Shown in pieces: positions 53,509 through 62,411 of a stretch of DNA of 64,000 bases (position 1 is the first letter of the stretch; every line of letters starts with the position of its first letter). Location: contig LNEM01000014.1 of NCBI GenBank assembly GCA_001464955.1, positions 1 to 64,000 of the forward strand, given 5' to 3'. The notes beneath the pieces were generated by a model that saw only the letters and a list, made by a program, of their open reading frames with translations, had not been told where the DNA came from and did no database searches. Both the position numbers and the translations under genes were made by a program. The stretch is from Rhizobiales bacterium Ga0077537 (GTDB lineage: Bacteria; Pseudomonadota; Alphaproteobacteria; Rhizobiales; Hyphomicrobiaceae).

Positions 53509-55170
53509 TCAGGATTTGTTGACGTTTCGGCCCTGCCGGACGCGCTCCAGCGCGTCAGGCGTGTCGACGTCGGCGAAGATCCCGTCGGAGGCGATGTCCA
53601 CCTCGGCGACTTCGTCGCCGTGCCGGACGATGACGTGCTTGGCCCCTGCGTCGCCTTCCACCTCTGCGAGCTCAGCGACGAGATGCGCTGCGAACAGCAC
53701 CGGATTGCCCCTTTTTCCCCGGTGCGTCGGGACGACGATCGCGCGCCCCTCCTTCGGCTCGAGCCCGGAGATCAGCCGGTCGATGTCGTGGCCGGTGACG
53801 CCCGGCATGTCGCCGAGCGCCACGATCACGCCGTCGAGGCCCGCGGGCAGCGCCGCCAACCCCGCCTTGAGCGAGGCCGAGAGCCCGTCCCTGTAGTGCG
53901 CGCTCTCGGCGAACTGGACGTCGAGCCCCGCCAGCGCTGCCCGGACGTCCTCGGCCATGTGACCGGTCACCACGATGACCGGCCGTGAGCGGCTCTCCAG
54001 CACGGCACGTACGCTCCGCCGCACGACCGGTTCGCCGTCGAGATCCGCGAGCAGCTTGTTCGACGTGCCGAACCGGGTCGAGCGCCCGGCCGCCAGCACC
54101 AGCGCCGCCACCTTCGGCTGATGCCGCGCTCCGCCGTCGCCCTCGCTGGCGTCGCCGCCCGTGGGCCGGGCTTCGCGCGGCTGCGGCCGCGTCGCGATTT
54201 CCTTCAGAAGCCCCCCGACGCCCATCGCGGCGATATCGGCGCCGCTGACCTCGAGGCCGGCGAGCCGCCGCTCGAGCACCCAGTCGAAGCCGTTGAGCTT
54301 CGGGCTGGCGGCGCAACTCGGCGCTCCGATAACGTCGGCGCCGGAAAGCCGACCCATCAGCATCAGGTTGCCGGGATCGACCGGCATGCCGAGGCGAACG
54401 ATCTCCCCTCCTGCCTCGACCAGCGCCGAGGGAATGACATCGCCCCGGTCGACGATGGCCGAGGCCGCGAAGATCAGAATGGGATCGGCGCCGACGTCCG
54501 TCATCCTGCGGATCGCCGCCGCCACCTCGGGCGTCGTATGGCTGACGATCTCCACATGCGCGAGCGACGATCCAGCCGCAGTGAGGCGATCCTCGATGGC
54601 CGCGCGCCTCTTCGCGAGCACGTTCGCCTTGGTCGAGGCCATGCGCGTCAGGATGAGCCCGGCCCGCCTGGCTGCGAAGGCGTGCACCGTCGCGAGCTTC
54701 GGCCCCTCGCCGAGCAGACGCTCGGCCTCGGCGACGACCGCTTCCGGCAGCGCGAACGTGATCACCTTGACGGTGGCGATCATCTGCCCGGCGGTCACGC
54801 GCTCGAGATTGGGCAGCGTCGCGATCGTGAGCCCCTCGTCGAGGCAGTTGATCCGAAGGACGCGCGGGGCGTCGAACGTCGCGAGACCGGTGCCGGCGGC
54901 GAACAGGTTGGCGCGCCCCGTGAACGGAGCTGCGGCGTGGACGCCAGCTCCGGCCGCCGCCCGCGCGATCCGCGCCGCCGCATCGTCCTCCGCGACGTCA
55001 CCCGGTTCCAGACGCGCCGCGACAACCTCGTGCAATCCTGCTTCCGCGAGGCGCGAGATATCCTGGGGCCCGAGAATGCGGCCTTTCTTCAGGGTGCCTT
55101 TTGCCGTGGCGACGGAATGGGCGAGGACGGTGCCCGTCGCTTCGGCGAGTGGGAAGATTGAGAATTTCAT
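53509..55170 (-). CDS. Fused molybdopterin-binding / MobA-MocA-like nucleotidyltransferase
   Basis: 553 residues from ATG 55170 (MKFSIFPLAEATG). The first about 340 residues are MoeA/MogA-like (LKKGRILGPQDISRLAEAG; IFAASAIVDRGDVIPSAL; DPGNLMLMGRL), and the last 200 are a nucleotidyltransferase (VAALVLAAGRSTRFGTSNKLL; GDMPGV with the metal Asp). The most likely role is molybdenum-cofactor insertion or CMP transfer to form the cytosine cofactor of xanthine-oxidase-family enzymes. The same protein class is known in alphaproteobacteria. Confidence 0.9.
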   Translation of the reverse strand: MKFSIFPLAEATGTVLAHSVATAKGTLKKGRILGPQDISRLAEAGLHEVVAARLEPGDVAEDDAAARIARAAAGAGVHAAAPFTGRANLFAAGTGLATFDAPRVLRINCLDEGLTIATLPNLERVTAGQMIATVKVITFALPEAVVAEAERLLGEGPKLATVHAFAARRAGLILTRMASTKANVLAKRRAAIEDRLTAAGSSLAHVEIVSHTTPEVAAAIRRMTDVGADPILIFAASAIVDRGDVIPSALVEAGGEIVRLGMPVDPGNLMLMGRLSGADVIGAPSCAASPKLNGFDWVLERRLAGLEVSGADIAAMGVGGLLKEIATRPQPREARPTGGDASEGDGGARHQPKVAALVLAAGRSTRFGTSNKLLADLDGEPVVRRSVRAVLESRSRPVIVVTGHMAEDVRAALAGLDVQFAESAHYRDGLSASLKAGLAALPAGLDGVIVALGDMPGVTGHDIDRLISGLEPKEGRAIVVPTHRGKRGNPVLFAAHLVAELAEVEGDAGAKHVIVRHGDEVAEVDIASDGIFADVDTPDALERVRQGRNVNKS

Positions 55171-55232
55171 GGCACCTAATGTCGTCTTCCGGCTGCTCGA
55201 CCGCAAGCCCGGCCTGCCGACATGGTCGTCTC

Positions 55233-55901
55233 TCAGCCCCGTTCGGCGACGAGGTCCGTGATTGCGCCCTGCAACTCGGCGATCCCCATGCCCGTTTCCG
55301 AAGAGGTCGCGATGATGCCGGGGAACGCAGCCGGATGCGATTTGAGCGCCATCTCCGTGGCGGCGATCACGTAGGCGAGTGCTTTGGGCGTGATCTTGTC
55401 GGCCTTGGTCAAGACGATCTGAAACGTGACGCCCGCCCCGTCCAGGAGCTTCATGATCTCGCTGTCGACGCTCTTCAGGCCGTGGCGCGCGTCGATCAGC
55501 ACGAGCACCCGGGCCAACGTCTGGCGCCCGCGCAGGTAGTCTTTGACCAGCCGCGTCCACGCCTCGACCTTCTCTTTCGGTGCCTTGGCGAACCCGTAGC
55601 CCGGCATGTCGACCACGTAGAACGGCGGCATCCAGTCGGTGAGGAAGTAGTTGAGTTCCTGCGTGCGCCCCGGCGTGTTCGACGTCCGTGCGAGGCCGTT
55701 GTGCCGCACGAGCGCGTTGATGAGGCTCGACTTGCCCACATTCGAACGGCCGGCCAGCGCGATCTCGATCGGCCCGGACGGCGGCAGGAACTCGAGCGAC
55801 GGCACGCTCTTCATGAACCGCCAGCCCCGCATGAAGGGGCCGGCGACGGCCTCCACCGCCACCCTGTCGTCTGTCCGGGGAACTCTAGCGTCGGTCGTCA
55901 T
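55233..55901 (-). CDS. engB: Ribosome biogenesis GTP-binding protein EngB (YihA)
   Basis: 222 residues. G1 [14 protein letters not shown], the [11 protein letters not shown] switch [13 protein letters not shown] (G3) and LTKADK (G4) are standard. Takes part in 50S assembly. Confidence 0.95.
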   Translation of the reverse strand: MTTDARVPRTDDRVAVEAVAGPFMRGWRFMKSVPSLEFLPPSGPIEIALAGRSNVGKSSLINALVRHNGLARTSNTPGRTQELNYFLTDWMPPFYVVDMPGYGFAKAPKEKVEAWTRLVKDYLRGRQTLARVLVLIDARHGLKSVDSEIMKLLDGAGVTFQIVLTKADKITPKALAYVIAATEMALKSHPAAFPGIIATSSETGMGIAELQGAITDLVAERG

Positions 55902-55949
55902 GGGTCGAGGCCCCGCGAGGAGTTCGGGGCGCGGCAGCCGCCGCGCCGT

Positions 55950-57830
55950 TCAGCTTCGGCTGCCGGATTTTCGCGCTTGCATCCAGGCCTGCAGCTTTTC
56001 GAGACCCATGTTCTTCCAAAGGTGGATCTCGGCCCCGTGCTTCTTCGAGATGTAATACTGCTGCATCAGCGACAGGATGTTGTTCCACGCCCAGTAGATG
56101 ACGAGTCCGACCGGGAACGACGCCAGCATGAACGTGAACATGACCGGCATCCAGTTGAAGATCTGCTGCTGGATCGGGTCAGGCTGCTGCGGGTTGAGCT
56201 GCATCTGGACCCACATGGTCATGCCCATGATGATCGGCCACAACCCGATCATCAGGAAGTCGGGCACGGCGTAGGGCAGCAGCCCGAACAGATTGAAGAG
56301 AGAGGTCGGGTCCGGCGCCGACAGGTCCTTGATCCAGCCGTAGAAGGGCGCGTGACGCATGTCGATGGTCACGAACAGGACCTTGTAGAGCGCAAAGAAG
56401 ACGGGGATCTGCAGCAGGATCGGCAGACAACCCGCCATCGGGTTGATCTTTTCCTTCTGATACAGCGCCATCAGCTCCTGCTGCTGCTTCATCTTGTCGT
56501 CTTTGTAGCGCTCGCGCAGCTTCTCCATCTCGGGCTGCAGCTTCTTCATCTTCGCCATCGACTCGTAGCTCTTGCTGGCGAGCGGGAAGAAGACGAGTTT
56601 GACGAGAACCGTCGTCGCGAGGATCGCGAGGCCGAAGTGGCCGGTGAAGCCCAGGCCGGCGAAAAATTTTGCGAGCCAGTCGATGATGTGGAACAGCGGC
56701 TTGGTGATGAAATAGAACCAGCCCCAGTCGATCATCAGGTCGAACTTCAGGATCCCCAATTTGTCGTGGTAGGCCTCGATGGCGTCGACTTTCTTGGCGC
56801 CCGCGAAGAGCCGCGTCGCGACGCTCCTGCTCTCCCCTGGCGGCAGCGCGATGCCGCGCTTGAAGTAATCGACCTGATAACTCTCCTTGCGCGGGCCGCT
56901 CTTCTGATAGCCGGTGAGGTAGACGTCCATCGCCGCCGTCTGGTCGGGGATGAGCGCCGTCGCCCAGTACTTGTCGGTGATGCCGAACCAGCCGCCGGTG
57001 ACCTTCTCGAACGGCTTGGTGAGCTGCCCCCCTTCCTTGAGGTCGGTCAGCGCGCCGGAGTAGGTGATCTCCTGCAGACCCTTCTCGCCCGTGAACCCGA
57101 TCGGGCCTTCATGCAGAATGAAGAACCCCTCGATCTTGGGCGTCCCGTGCCGTGAGATGACGGCACGGTGGTCGAGGATCGCTGGCGCCGTCCCCGTGTT
57201 GGTGACGCTGTCTTCGACCAGGAACATGTAGCTGGCGTCGACCGAGATGCGGCGCGTGAAGGTGAGACCCTGGCCGTTGTCCCACTCGAGGGTGACGGGG
57301 CTTTCTGGCGTGAGTGCGCCGGAGCCGGTCTGCTTCCATTCGGTCGTCGCATCGGGAAGCTTCGCTGCGAGGCCTGCGGGCGCCAGCCAGCCGAACTCGG
57401 CATAGTAGGGTGTCGGCGACGCCGACGGCGACAGCAGCGTCACCATCGGGCTCTTGGGGTCGGGCTTCTCGTGATAGTCGACGAGACTGATGTCGTCGAT
57501 GCGTCCGCCCCTGAGTGCGATGCTCCCGTTCAGCGCGGGCGTCTTGATCGAAACCCGCGGCGAGAGCGCCAGCGCCCCTTCGCGGCTGGTTACGACCGGC
57601 AGCGCGGGGCTCACCGGCAGTGCACCGGGCACGGCCCCCGGAACCGCGCCGGGCACGGAGCCGGGTGCGGCTCCTGGCTGTAGCGGCTGTGTCGCCGTTG
57701 GCTGGGCAGCCTTTCGGGCCTGCTCGTCCTTGATGCGCGGATTGACGAAGAAGAGCTGCCATCCAAGTAGCACCAGCGCCGACAGTGCCACGGCGAGGAG
57801 GAGGTTCTTCTGTGTGTCGTCCTGCTGCAT
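55950..57830 (-). CDS. yidC: Membrane protein insertase YidC
   Basis: 626 residues, the Gram-negative form with a large periplasmic P1 domain. N-terminal helix KNLLLAVALSALVLLGWQLFF, a short Ala/Pro/Gly/Val repeat linker (GSVPGAVPGAVPGALP), P1 (about 80-355), then the conserved insertase core with the coiled-coil loop MKKLQPEMEKLRERYKDDKM and PILLQIPVFFALYKVL. Follows rnpA by 26 bp. Confidence 0.96.
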   Translation of the reverse strand: MQQDDTQKNLLLAVALSALVLLGWQLFFVNPRIKDEQARKAAQPTATQPLQPGAAPGSVPGAVPGAVPGALPVSPALPVVTSREGALALSPRVSIKTPALNGSIALRGGRIDDISLVDYHEKPDPKSPMVTLLSPSASPTPYYAEFGWLAPAGLAAKLPDATTEWKQTGSGALTPESPVTLEWDNGQGLTFTRRISVDASYMFLVEDSVTNTGTAPAILDHRAVISRHGTPKIEGFFILHEGPIGFTGEKGLQEITYSGALTDLKEGGQLTKPFEKVTGGWFGITDKYWATALIPDQTAAMDVYLTGYQKSGPRKESYQVDYFKRGIALPPGESRSVATRLFAGAKKVDAIEAYHDKLGILKFDLMIDWGWFYFITKPLFHIIDWLAKFFAGLGFTGHFGLAILATTVLVKLVFFPLASKSYESMAKMKKLQPEMEKLRERYKDDKMKQQQELMALYQKEKINPMAGCLPILLQIPVFFALYKVLFVTIDMRHAPFYGWIKDLSAPDPTSLFNLFGLLPYAVPDFLMIGLWPIIMGMTMWVQMQLNPQQPDPIQQQIFNWMPVMFTFMLASFPVGLVIYWAWNNILSLMQQYYISKKHGAEIHLWKNMGLEKLQAWMQARKSGSRS

Positions 57831-57856
57831 TGGGCCTCGGCCTTCAGTGGTTCGAG

Positions 57857-58390
57857 CTACCGGCGCGTTCGGGCGCCTGATGCTGGATCTCGGGTGGACG
57901 TGCGCTCGTCTTTGGAGTGTGACGGATCAGACCTCTCACGCGCACCGCGCTCCACGACGTCTGTGCACGCCGGCTGGACGTCGCCTCCCGGTCGTCGGGG
58001 GGCGGCGGGATGGCTCTTCACGCTCCGTCGATGTCGACCCCCGGCGGGCTGCCGCGAAAGGTCGTCGAAAGCGCGCCTGAGGGCATCCTGCAGACCGGCG
58101 AATGGATAGTCGTGCACTGCCGCGCTGGCAACCACAACATAGTCGTGATCAGCACGAATCGCAGCACCCTCGAGTGAGCGCAGCGCCTCTTTCAGCCGCC
58201 GCCGCACCTTGTTCCGGACGACCGCGTTGCCGACCTTGCCGGAAACGATGAAACCGAAGCGCGCTTCCGATGGCGGAACGTCCTCGCCGGCTCGAGGCTT
58301 ACCCTCGATAATGAACAAGGGCGTTGCGCAGCGCGCACCGCCCCTGACCCGCTTGAATTGTCCGGACGTCTTCAGGGTCACGAGGGCCAT
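57857..58390 (-). CDS. rnpA: Ribonuclease P protein component
   Basis: 177 residues. The RNR motif GNAVVRNKVRRRLKEALR is exact and FGFIVSGKVGNA precedes it. About 60 residues of basic, low-complexity C-terminal tail make it longer than the usual 110-130; no yidD gene lies between it and yidC. Assists 5'-tRNA maturation. Confidence 0.94.
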   Translation of the reverse strand: MALVTLKTSGQFKRVRGGARCATPLFIIEGKPRAGEDVPPSEARFGFIVSGKVGNAVVRNKVRRRLKEALRSLEGAAIRADHDYVVVASAAVHDYPFAGLQDALRRAFDDLSRQPAGGRHRRSVKSHPAAPRRPGGDVQPACTDVVERGARERSDPSHSKDERTSTRDPASGARTRR

Positions 58391-58503
58391 ATGACACAGC
58401 CTCCATCGCGCCTGCCGCCCGGGATCGCTTGATGGCCCCGTATCCTGATCCGCGTCCGATTGCCAGCCGTCGGGCCGAGGGCATCAGGCCGCGAGCCGGG
58501 CAC

Positions 58504-58638
58504 TCAGGCCGAAAGCCGCTTGCGCCCCTTCGCCCGGCGCCGCGCGAGGACGCGCAGGCCACCGACGGTCGACATCCGCTTGCGGAAACCATGGCGGCGC
58601 TTGCGAACGAGCCGGCTCGGTTGATAAGTCCTCTTCAC
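58504..58638 (-). CDS. rpmH: 50S ribosomal protein L34
   Basis: 44 residues, begins (V/M)[20 protein letters not shown] and ends KGRKRLSA, the universal L34 pattern. GTG start at 58638 with CGGAGA upstream; the adjacent bases offer no ATG. First gene of rpmH-rnpA-yidC-engB. Confidence 0.97.
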   Translation of the reverse strand: MKRTYQPSRLVRKRRHGFRKRMSTVGGLRVLARRRAKGRKRLSA

Positions 58639-59158
58639 GTCACGTCTCCGTCGGCTATTTGATCCGGCGGCGGCAGAACGGCCCGCGCCGGAGATGAATG
58701 GTAACGAATCGGTCGCGTCCCTGCGGGATACCGACCGCTGCCGCTGCCTGCGTCCTTTCGCGAACCGGCGGTGCAGCCTGCCGACAAACCCGACGCATCC
58801 CGTGCTGACGCCCATGCGTCCACGGCCGCGAAAGGCCACCTGTCGGAGGATGCACGGCTTATAGGTCTCGCGAGCGCGTCAGTCAACGCCCCTCGGGGCT
58901 GCCTCGGCCATGCCAGACGTTTCATGCGCCGGATCCATCCTCCGCCCGGGTGGCTGACACCTCGGAGACGGTCGTTCGATCACACCGGATCACGAAAGAT
59001 GCGGCCGCTTCAAGTCTGCTTGAGCCCCCGATGAAATGACCCTTCGATTGCGGTAGACGATGCGGATCGCGGCTCCTGAAGCGCCCCAAGAGCGCTCGGC
59101 CCGCGGCCTGCCAAGACCGACGCGGCATACGCCGTGGGACTCCGGAGGACGTCAAGCC
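58639..59158. other. 520-bp divergent region, rpmH / DUF547 gene
   Basis: Holds the rpmH promoter at 58858-58886 and about 220 nt of leader to rpmH. The right part must contain the start signals of the DUF547 gene (GGAGGA at its end). No DnaA-box-like TTATCCACA, so no origin; no small gene seen. Confidence 0.6.
58858..58886 (-). promoter_or_regulatory. Sigma70-type promoter of the rpmH operon
   Basis: On the minus strand TTGACT (58886-58881) and TATAAG (58863-58858) are spaced by exactly 17 bp. Transcription should start near 58851 and give a leader of about 210 nt. Confidence 0.8.
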
Positions 59159-59998
59159 ATGCTGCTGTTGAGGCGGTTCGTGCCGCTCGCGCTTATCTGT
59201 ACGCTCGCCCTGCCGGCCGTCTCGCAACCGGCCTCTGGCAGCATAGAGACGATCTTCGCCGTCGCCGCCGAGACGAGCAGCGTGCCCGTCGACAATTCCG
59301 AGTGGGATAACCTGCTGAAGGCCTATGTCCGCCCCGCGGAGAATGGGCTGAACCGGGTCAACTACCGCCGCTTCAAGGCCGAGGCCCATGGCCGGCTCAA
59401 GGCCTATGTCAAGTCGCTGGAGGCTGTCGACGTCGCGCGGCTCTCCCGGCCCGACCAGTTCGCGTTCTGGGCCAATCTCTACAACTCGAAGACGATCGAT
59501 ATTGTCCTCGACCATTATCCGGTGGCCTCGATCCGGGACATCAACCTGGGCGGCGGGCTTTTCGCGGCCCTCACGGGTGGCCCCTGGAAGGCCAAGGTCG
59601 TGACCGTATCCGGCCAGCGCCTCAGCCTCGACGAGATCGAGCACACCATCATGCGCGGCATCTTCAAGGACTACCGCGTGCACTTCGCCGTCAATTGCGC
59701 CTCCGTCGGCTGCCCGAATCTGGCAGGAGAAGCGCTCGTCGGCAGTCGCCTTGACGCCCAGCTCGAGAAGGGGGGGCGTGATTTCGTGAACTCGACGCGT
59801 GGCGTGACCGTGACGGGCAAGGTCGTGACCGCATCCAAGATATTCTCATGGTTCAAGGAGGACTTCGGCAGCTCGGATGCCAGTATTCTCGAGCATATTC
59901 GCCGCTATGCCGACGTCGGCCTCAAGGAAAGGCTGGCTGGTGCGACCCGTATCAGCGATTATTACTACGATTGGAGCTTGAACGATGCGAAGGATTGA
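59159..59998 (+). CDS. DUF547 family secreted protein
   Basis: 279 residues with a signal peptide (LRRFVPLALICTLALPAVS). The DUF547 core reads FAFWANLYNSKTIDIVLDHY, IRDINLGGGL, LSLDEIEHTIMRGIFKDYRV and HFAVNCASVGCPNLAGEAL. Related to transglutaminase-like folds; function unknown. Start ATG 59159 has GGAGGA upstream. Confidence 0.9.
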   Translation: MLLLRRFVPLALICTLALPAVSQPASGSIETIFAVAAETSSVPVDNSEWDNLLKAYVRPAENGLNRVNYRRFKAEAHGRLKAYVKSLEAVDVARLSRPDQFAFWANLYNSKTIDIVLDHYPVASIRDINLGGGLFAALTGGPWKAKVVTVSGQRLSLDEIEHTIMRGIFKDYRVHFAVNCASVGCPNLAGEALVGSRLDAQLEKGGRDFVNSTRGVTVTGKVVTASKIFSWFKEDFGSSDASILEHIRRYADVGLKERLAGATRISDYYYDWSLNDAKD

Positions 59999-60082
59999 GC
60001 GCCGGATGCGCGACATTGCACGGCCCCGCAGCAGGTGGGCCCATTCATGCGCTCTTCACCCCGTTGTCGGGAGGTCGCTCCG

Positions 60083-60871
60083 ATGATCGCTGAAGGCAAG
60101 GCCCCGTCCGGTGGGCTGAACCGCTGGCTGCCGCTCCTGGCGATCGCCGCGGTGGCCGCCCTCGTCTTCGCCATGGGCTGGCACAAGTACCTGTCGTTCA
60201 AGACCATCGGCCTGAACTACGAATACCTGCGCACGTTCATCGGCCAGAACCTGGCGGGTGCGCTGGTGCTCTATGTTTTGGCATATGTGGCGGTGGTCGC
60301 ACTGTCGCTCCCCGGCGCCCTGATAATGACCCTTGCAGGCGGCCTTCTGTTCGGCTGGCAGATCGGCGCCCCGGCGACGATCATCGGCGCGACGTTGGGC
60401 GCCACGGTTCTCTTCCTGGTGGCTAAGTCGTCGTTCGGCGATGCCCTCGCTGAGCGAGCCGGCCCCGCCATTGCCAGCCTGAAGGCCGGATTTCAGGAGA
60501 ACGCGCTGAGTTACATGCTGTTTCTTCGTCTGGTGCCCGTCTTTCCGTTCGTCGTCGTGAATTTGGCCTCGGCTGTGCTGGGGGTGCCGCTGCGCACCTA
60601 CGTCCTCGGCACGTTCCTGGGCATCATCCCTGGCTCGACGGCCTATTCTTTCGCGGGAGCAGGCCTCGGCAGTGTGATCGAGGCCCAGAACGCCAGTTAT
60701 CAGGCCTGTCTCGCCCGGGCCGGCGCCAACGCCACGGCGGCCTGTCCCTACAGCATCGACACCAGCGCCCTCGTGACGCGTGAACTGATTATCGCCTTCG
60801 CTTTGCTGGGCCTCGTCGCCCTCATCCCCGTCGCCCTCAAGAAGTGGAAAGCGCGCAATGCAGCGGCCTGA
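60083..60871 (+). CDS. VTT-domain (TVP38/TMEM64) membrane protein
   Basis: 262 residues, about six helices. VTT/DedA-like block: SLPGALIMTLAGGLLFGWQIG, LVAKSSFGDALAERAGP and LFLRLVPVFPFVVVNLASAV. Members of this superfamily include lipid scramblases or flippases. GGGAGG before ATG 60083. The next gene starts 14 bp before its stop. Confidence 0.9.
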   Translation: MIAEGKAPSGGLNRWLPLLAIAAVAALVFAMGWHKYLSFKTIGLNYEYLRTFIGQNLAGALVLYVLAYVAVVALSLPGALIMTLAGGLLFGWQIGAPATIIGATLGATVLFLVAKSSFGDALAERAGPAIASLKAGFQENALSYMLFLRLVPVFPFVVVNLASAVLGVPLRTYVLGTFLGIIPGSTAYSFAGAGLGSVIEAQNASYQACLARAGANATAACPYSIDTSALVTRELIIAFALLGLVALIPVALKKWKARNAAA

Positions 60872-62363
60872 TTCGATTGCCACGTCCCCTGCCGGCGCCA
60901 CCACCACTGGCGCCGGGACACAACCGGCGACGGGCCCTGTCCGCGAGGAGATCAAGGCGGACCTGTGCATCATCGGTGCTGGCTCGGGCGGGTTGTCGCT
61001 CGCAGCCGCGACCGCGCAACTCGGCCTCGACGTGGTGCTGATCGAGCGCGGCAAGATGGGCGGCGACTGCCTGAACTACGGCTGCGTCCCCTCGAAGGCG
61101 ATGATCGCGGCGGGAAAGCGCGCCCACAACATGCGCACCTCGGCGCCCTTCGGCGTCGAGCCGGTCGAGCCCCGCATCGACTTCGCGCGCGTCAACGCCC
61201 ACGTCCACGAGGTCATTGCAGCCATCGCGCCGAATGATTCGGTCGAGCGCTTCACGGGGCTGGGTGTCCGCGTCATCGAGGCCCATGGCGCCTTCGTCGA
61301 TCGCAACACGGTGCGGGCGGGCGACGTCCTCGTGCGCGCCCGCAAATTCTGCATCGCGACCGGCTCGTCGCCCTTCGTACCCCCGATCCCCGGGTTGGAT
61401 CAGGCGCCGCATTTCACCAACGAGACACTCTTCGAGAATGCCACGCCGATCGGCCATCTGATCGTCATCGGCGGCGGTCCGATCGGCATCGAGATGGCCC
61501 AGGCTCACATGCGCCTCGGCGCGCGCGTCACGGTCGTCGAGGGCATGAAGGCGCTCGGTAAGGACGATCCGGAGCTGACGGACGTCGTCCTGAAGCACCT
61601 CGTCGAGGAAGGGATGTCGATCCGCGAAGGGACCAAGGTCGAGCGCGTCGAAAGCCGCATGGGCGTCGTGAAGGTCCACGTCGTGGGGCCGGAGGGGCCG
61701 GACGTGATCGAAGGCACCCACATTCTGGTGGCGACGGGTCGCAAGCCGAACGTCGCGGGGCTCAACCTCGAAGCCGCCGGCATCGCCTACGATCGCCGCG
61801 GCATCACGGTCGGCGCCAATCTCCTGTCGACCAACTCCAGCGTCTACGCCATCGGCGACGTGGCAGGCAGCCTCCAGTTCACCCATGTCGCGAACTACCA
61901 TGCCGGCATCGTGATGCGCCGCATCTGCTTCAAGCTGCCGGCCAAGGCGAGCACCGATCACATTCCGTGGGTCACCTACACCGAGCCTGAACTCGCCAAC
62001 GTCGGCCTGAGCGAGGACGAGGCGAGGAAGCGCCACGGCAGCGCCAATGTCTATCGCTGGCCCTACCACGAGAACGACCGCGCCCAGGCCGAGCGCGCGA
62101 CGGAGGGCTTCGTCAAGGTCGTGACCGACAAGCGCGACCGGATCGTCGGTGCCGCAATCGTCGGCGAGCACGCCGGCGAGCTGATCCAGATGTGGTCGCT
62201 CGCCATCTCGAAGAAGATGAAGATCACCGATATGGCTCAATGGGTATCCCCTTACCCGACTCTCAGCGAGATCAACAAGCGGGCCGCACTGCGGTACTAT
62301 GCGTCCAAAGCGGGCAGCCCGTTCGTGCGCAGCGTCATCTCGTTCTTGTCGCGCCTCGGGTGA
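60858..62363 (+). CDS. MerA/dihydrolipoamide-dehydrogenase-like flavoprotein
   Basis: 501 residues. A Thr/Ala/Gly-rich N-terminal stretch of about 30 residues precedes the FAD site DLCIIGAGSGGLSLAAATAQ. The redox disulfide GGDCLNYGCVPSKAMI, the NAD site LIVIGGGPIGIEMAQAHMRL and VYAIGDVAG are intact. At the C-terminus the usual HxHPTxxE reads SPYPTLSE, so the catalytic His is Tyr, as in mercuric reductases. It overlaps the VTT gene, and such pairing of a VTT protein with a MerA-like protein is seen widely. Substrate unknown. Confidence 0.9.
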   Translation: MQRPDSIATSPAGATTTGAGTQPATGPVREEIKADLCIIGAGSGGLSLAAATAQLGLDVVLIERGKMGGDCLNYGCVPSKAMIAAGKRAHNMRTSAPFGVEPVEPRIDFARVNAHVHEVIAAIAPNDSVERFTGLGVRVIEAHGAFVDRNTVRAGDVLVRARKFCIATGSSPFVPPIPGLDQAPHFTNETLFENATPIGHLIVIGGGPIGIEMAQAHMRLGARVTVVEGMKALGKDDPELTDVVLKHLVEEGMSIREGTKVERVESRMGVVKVHVVGPEGPDVIEGTHILVATGRKPNVAGLNLEAAGIAYDRRGITVGANLLSTNSSVYAIGDVAGSLQFTHVANYHAGIVMRRICFKLPAKASTDHIPWVTYTEPELANVGLSEDEARKRHGSANVYRWPYHENDRAQAERATEGFVKVVTDKRDRIVGAAIVGEHAGELIQMWSLAISKKMKITDMAQWVSPYPTLSEINKRAALRYYASKAGSPFVRSVISFLSRLG

Positions 62364-62411
62364 CGAGCCTTGGTCCGGCCCGGAAACGGGAACGGCAGGG
62401 AGCATTGGCGG

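Noticed and set aside
58639-59158. Chromosomal origin near rpmH
   Set aside because: No DnaA-box cluster and no dnaA gene; rpmH is not always near oriC in alphaproteobacteria.
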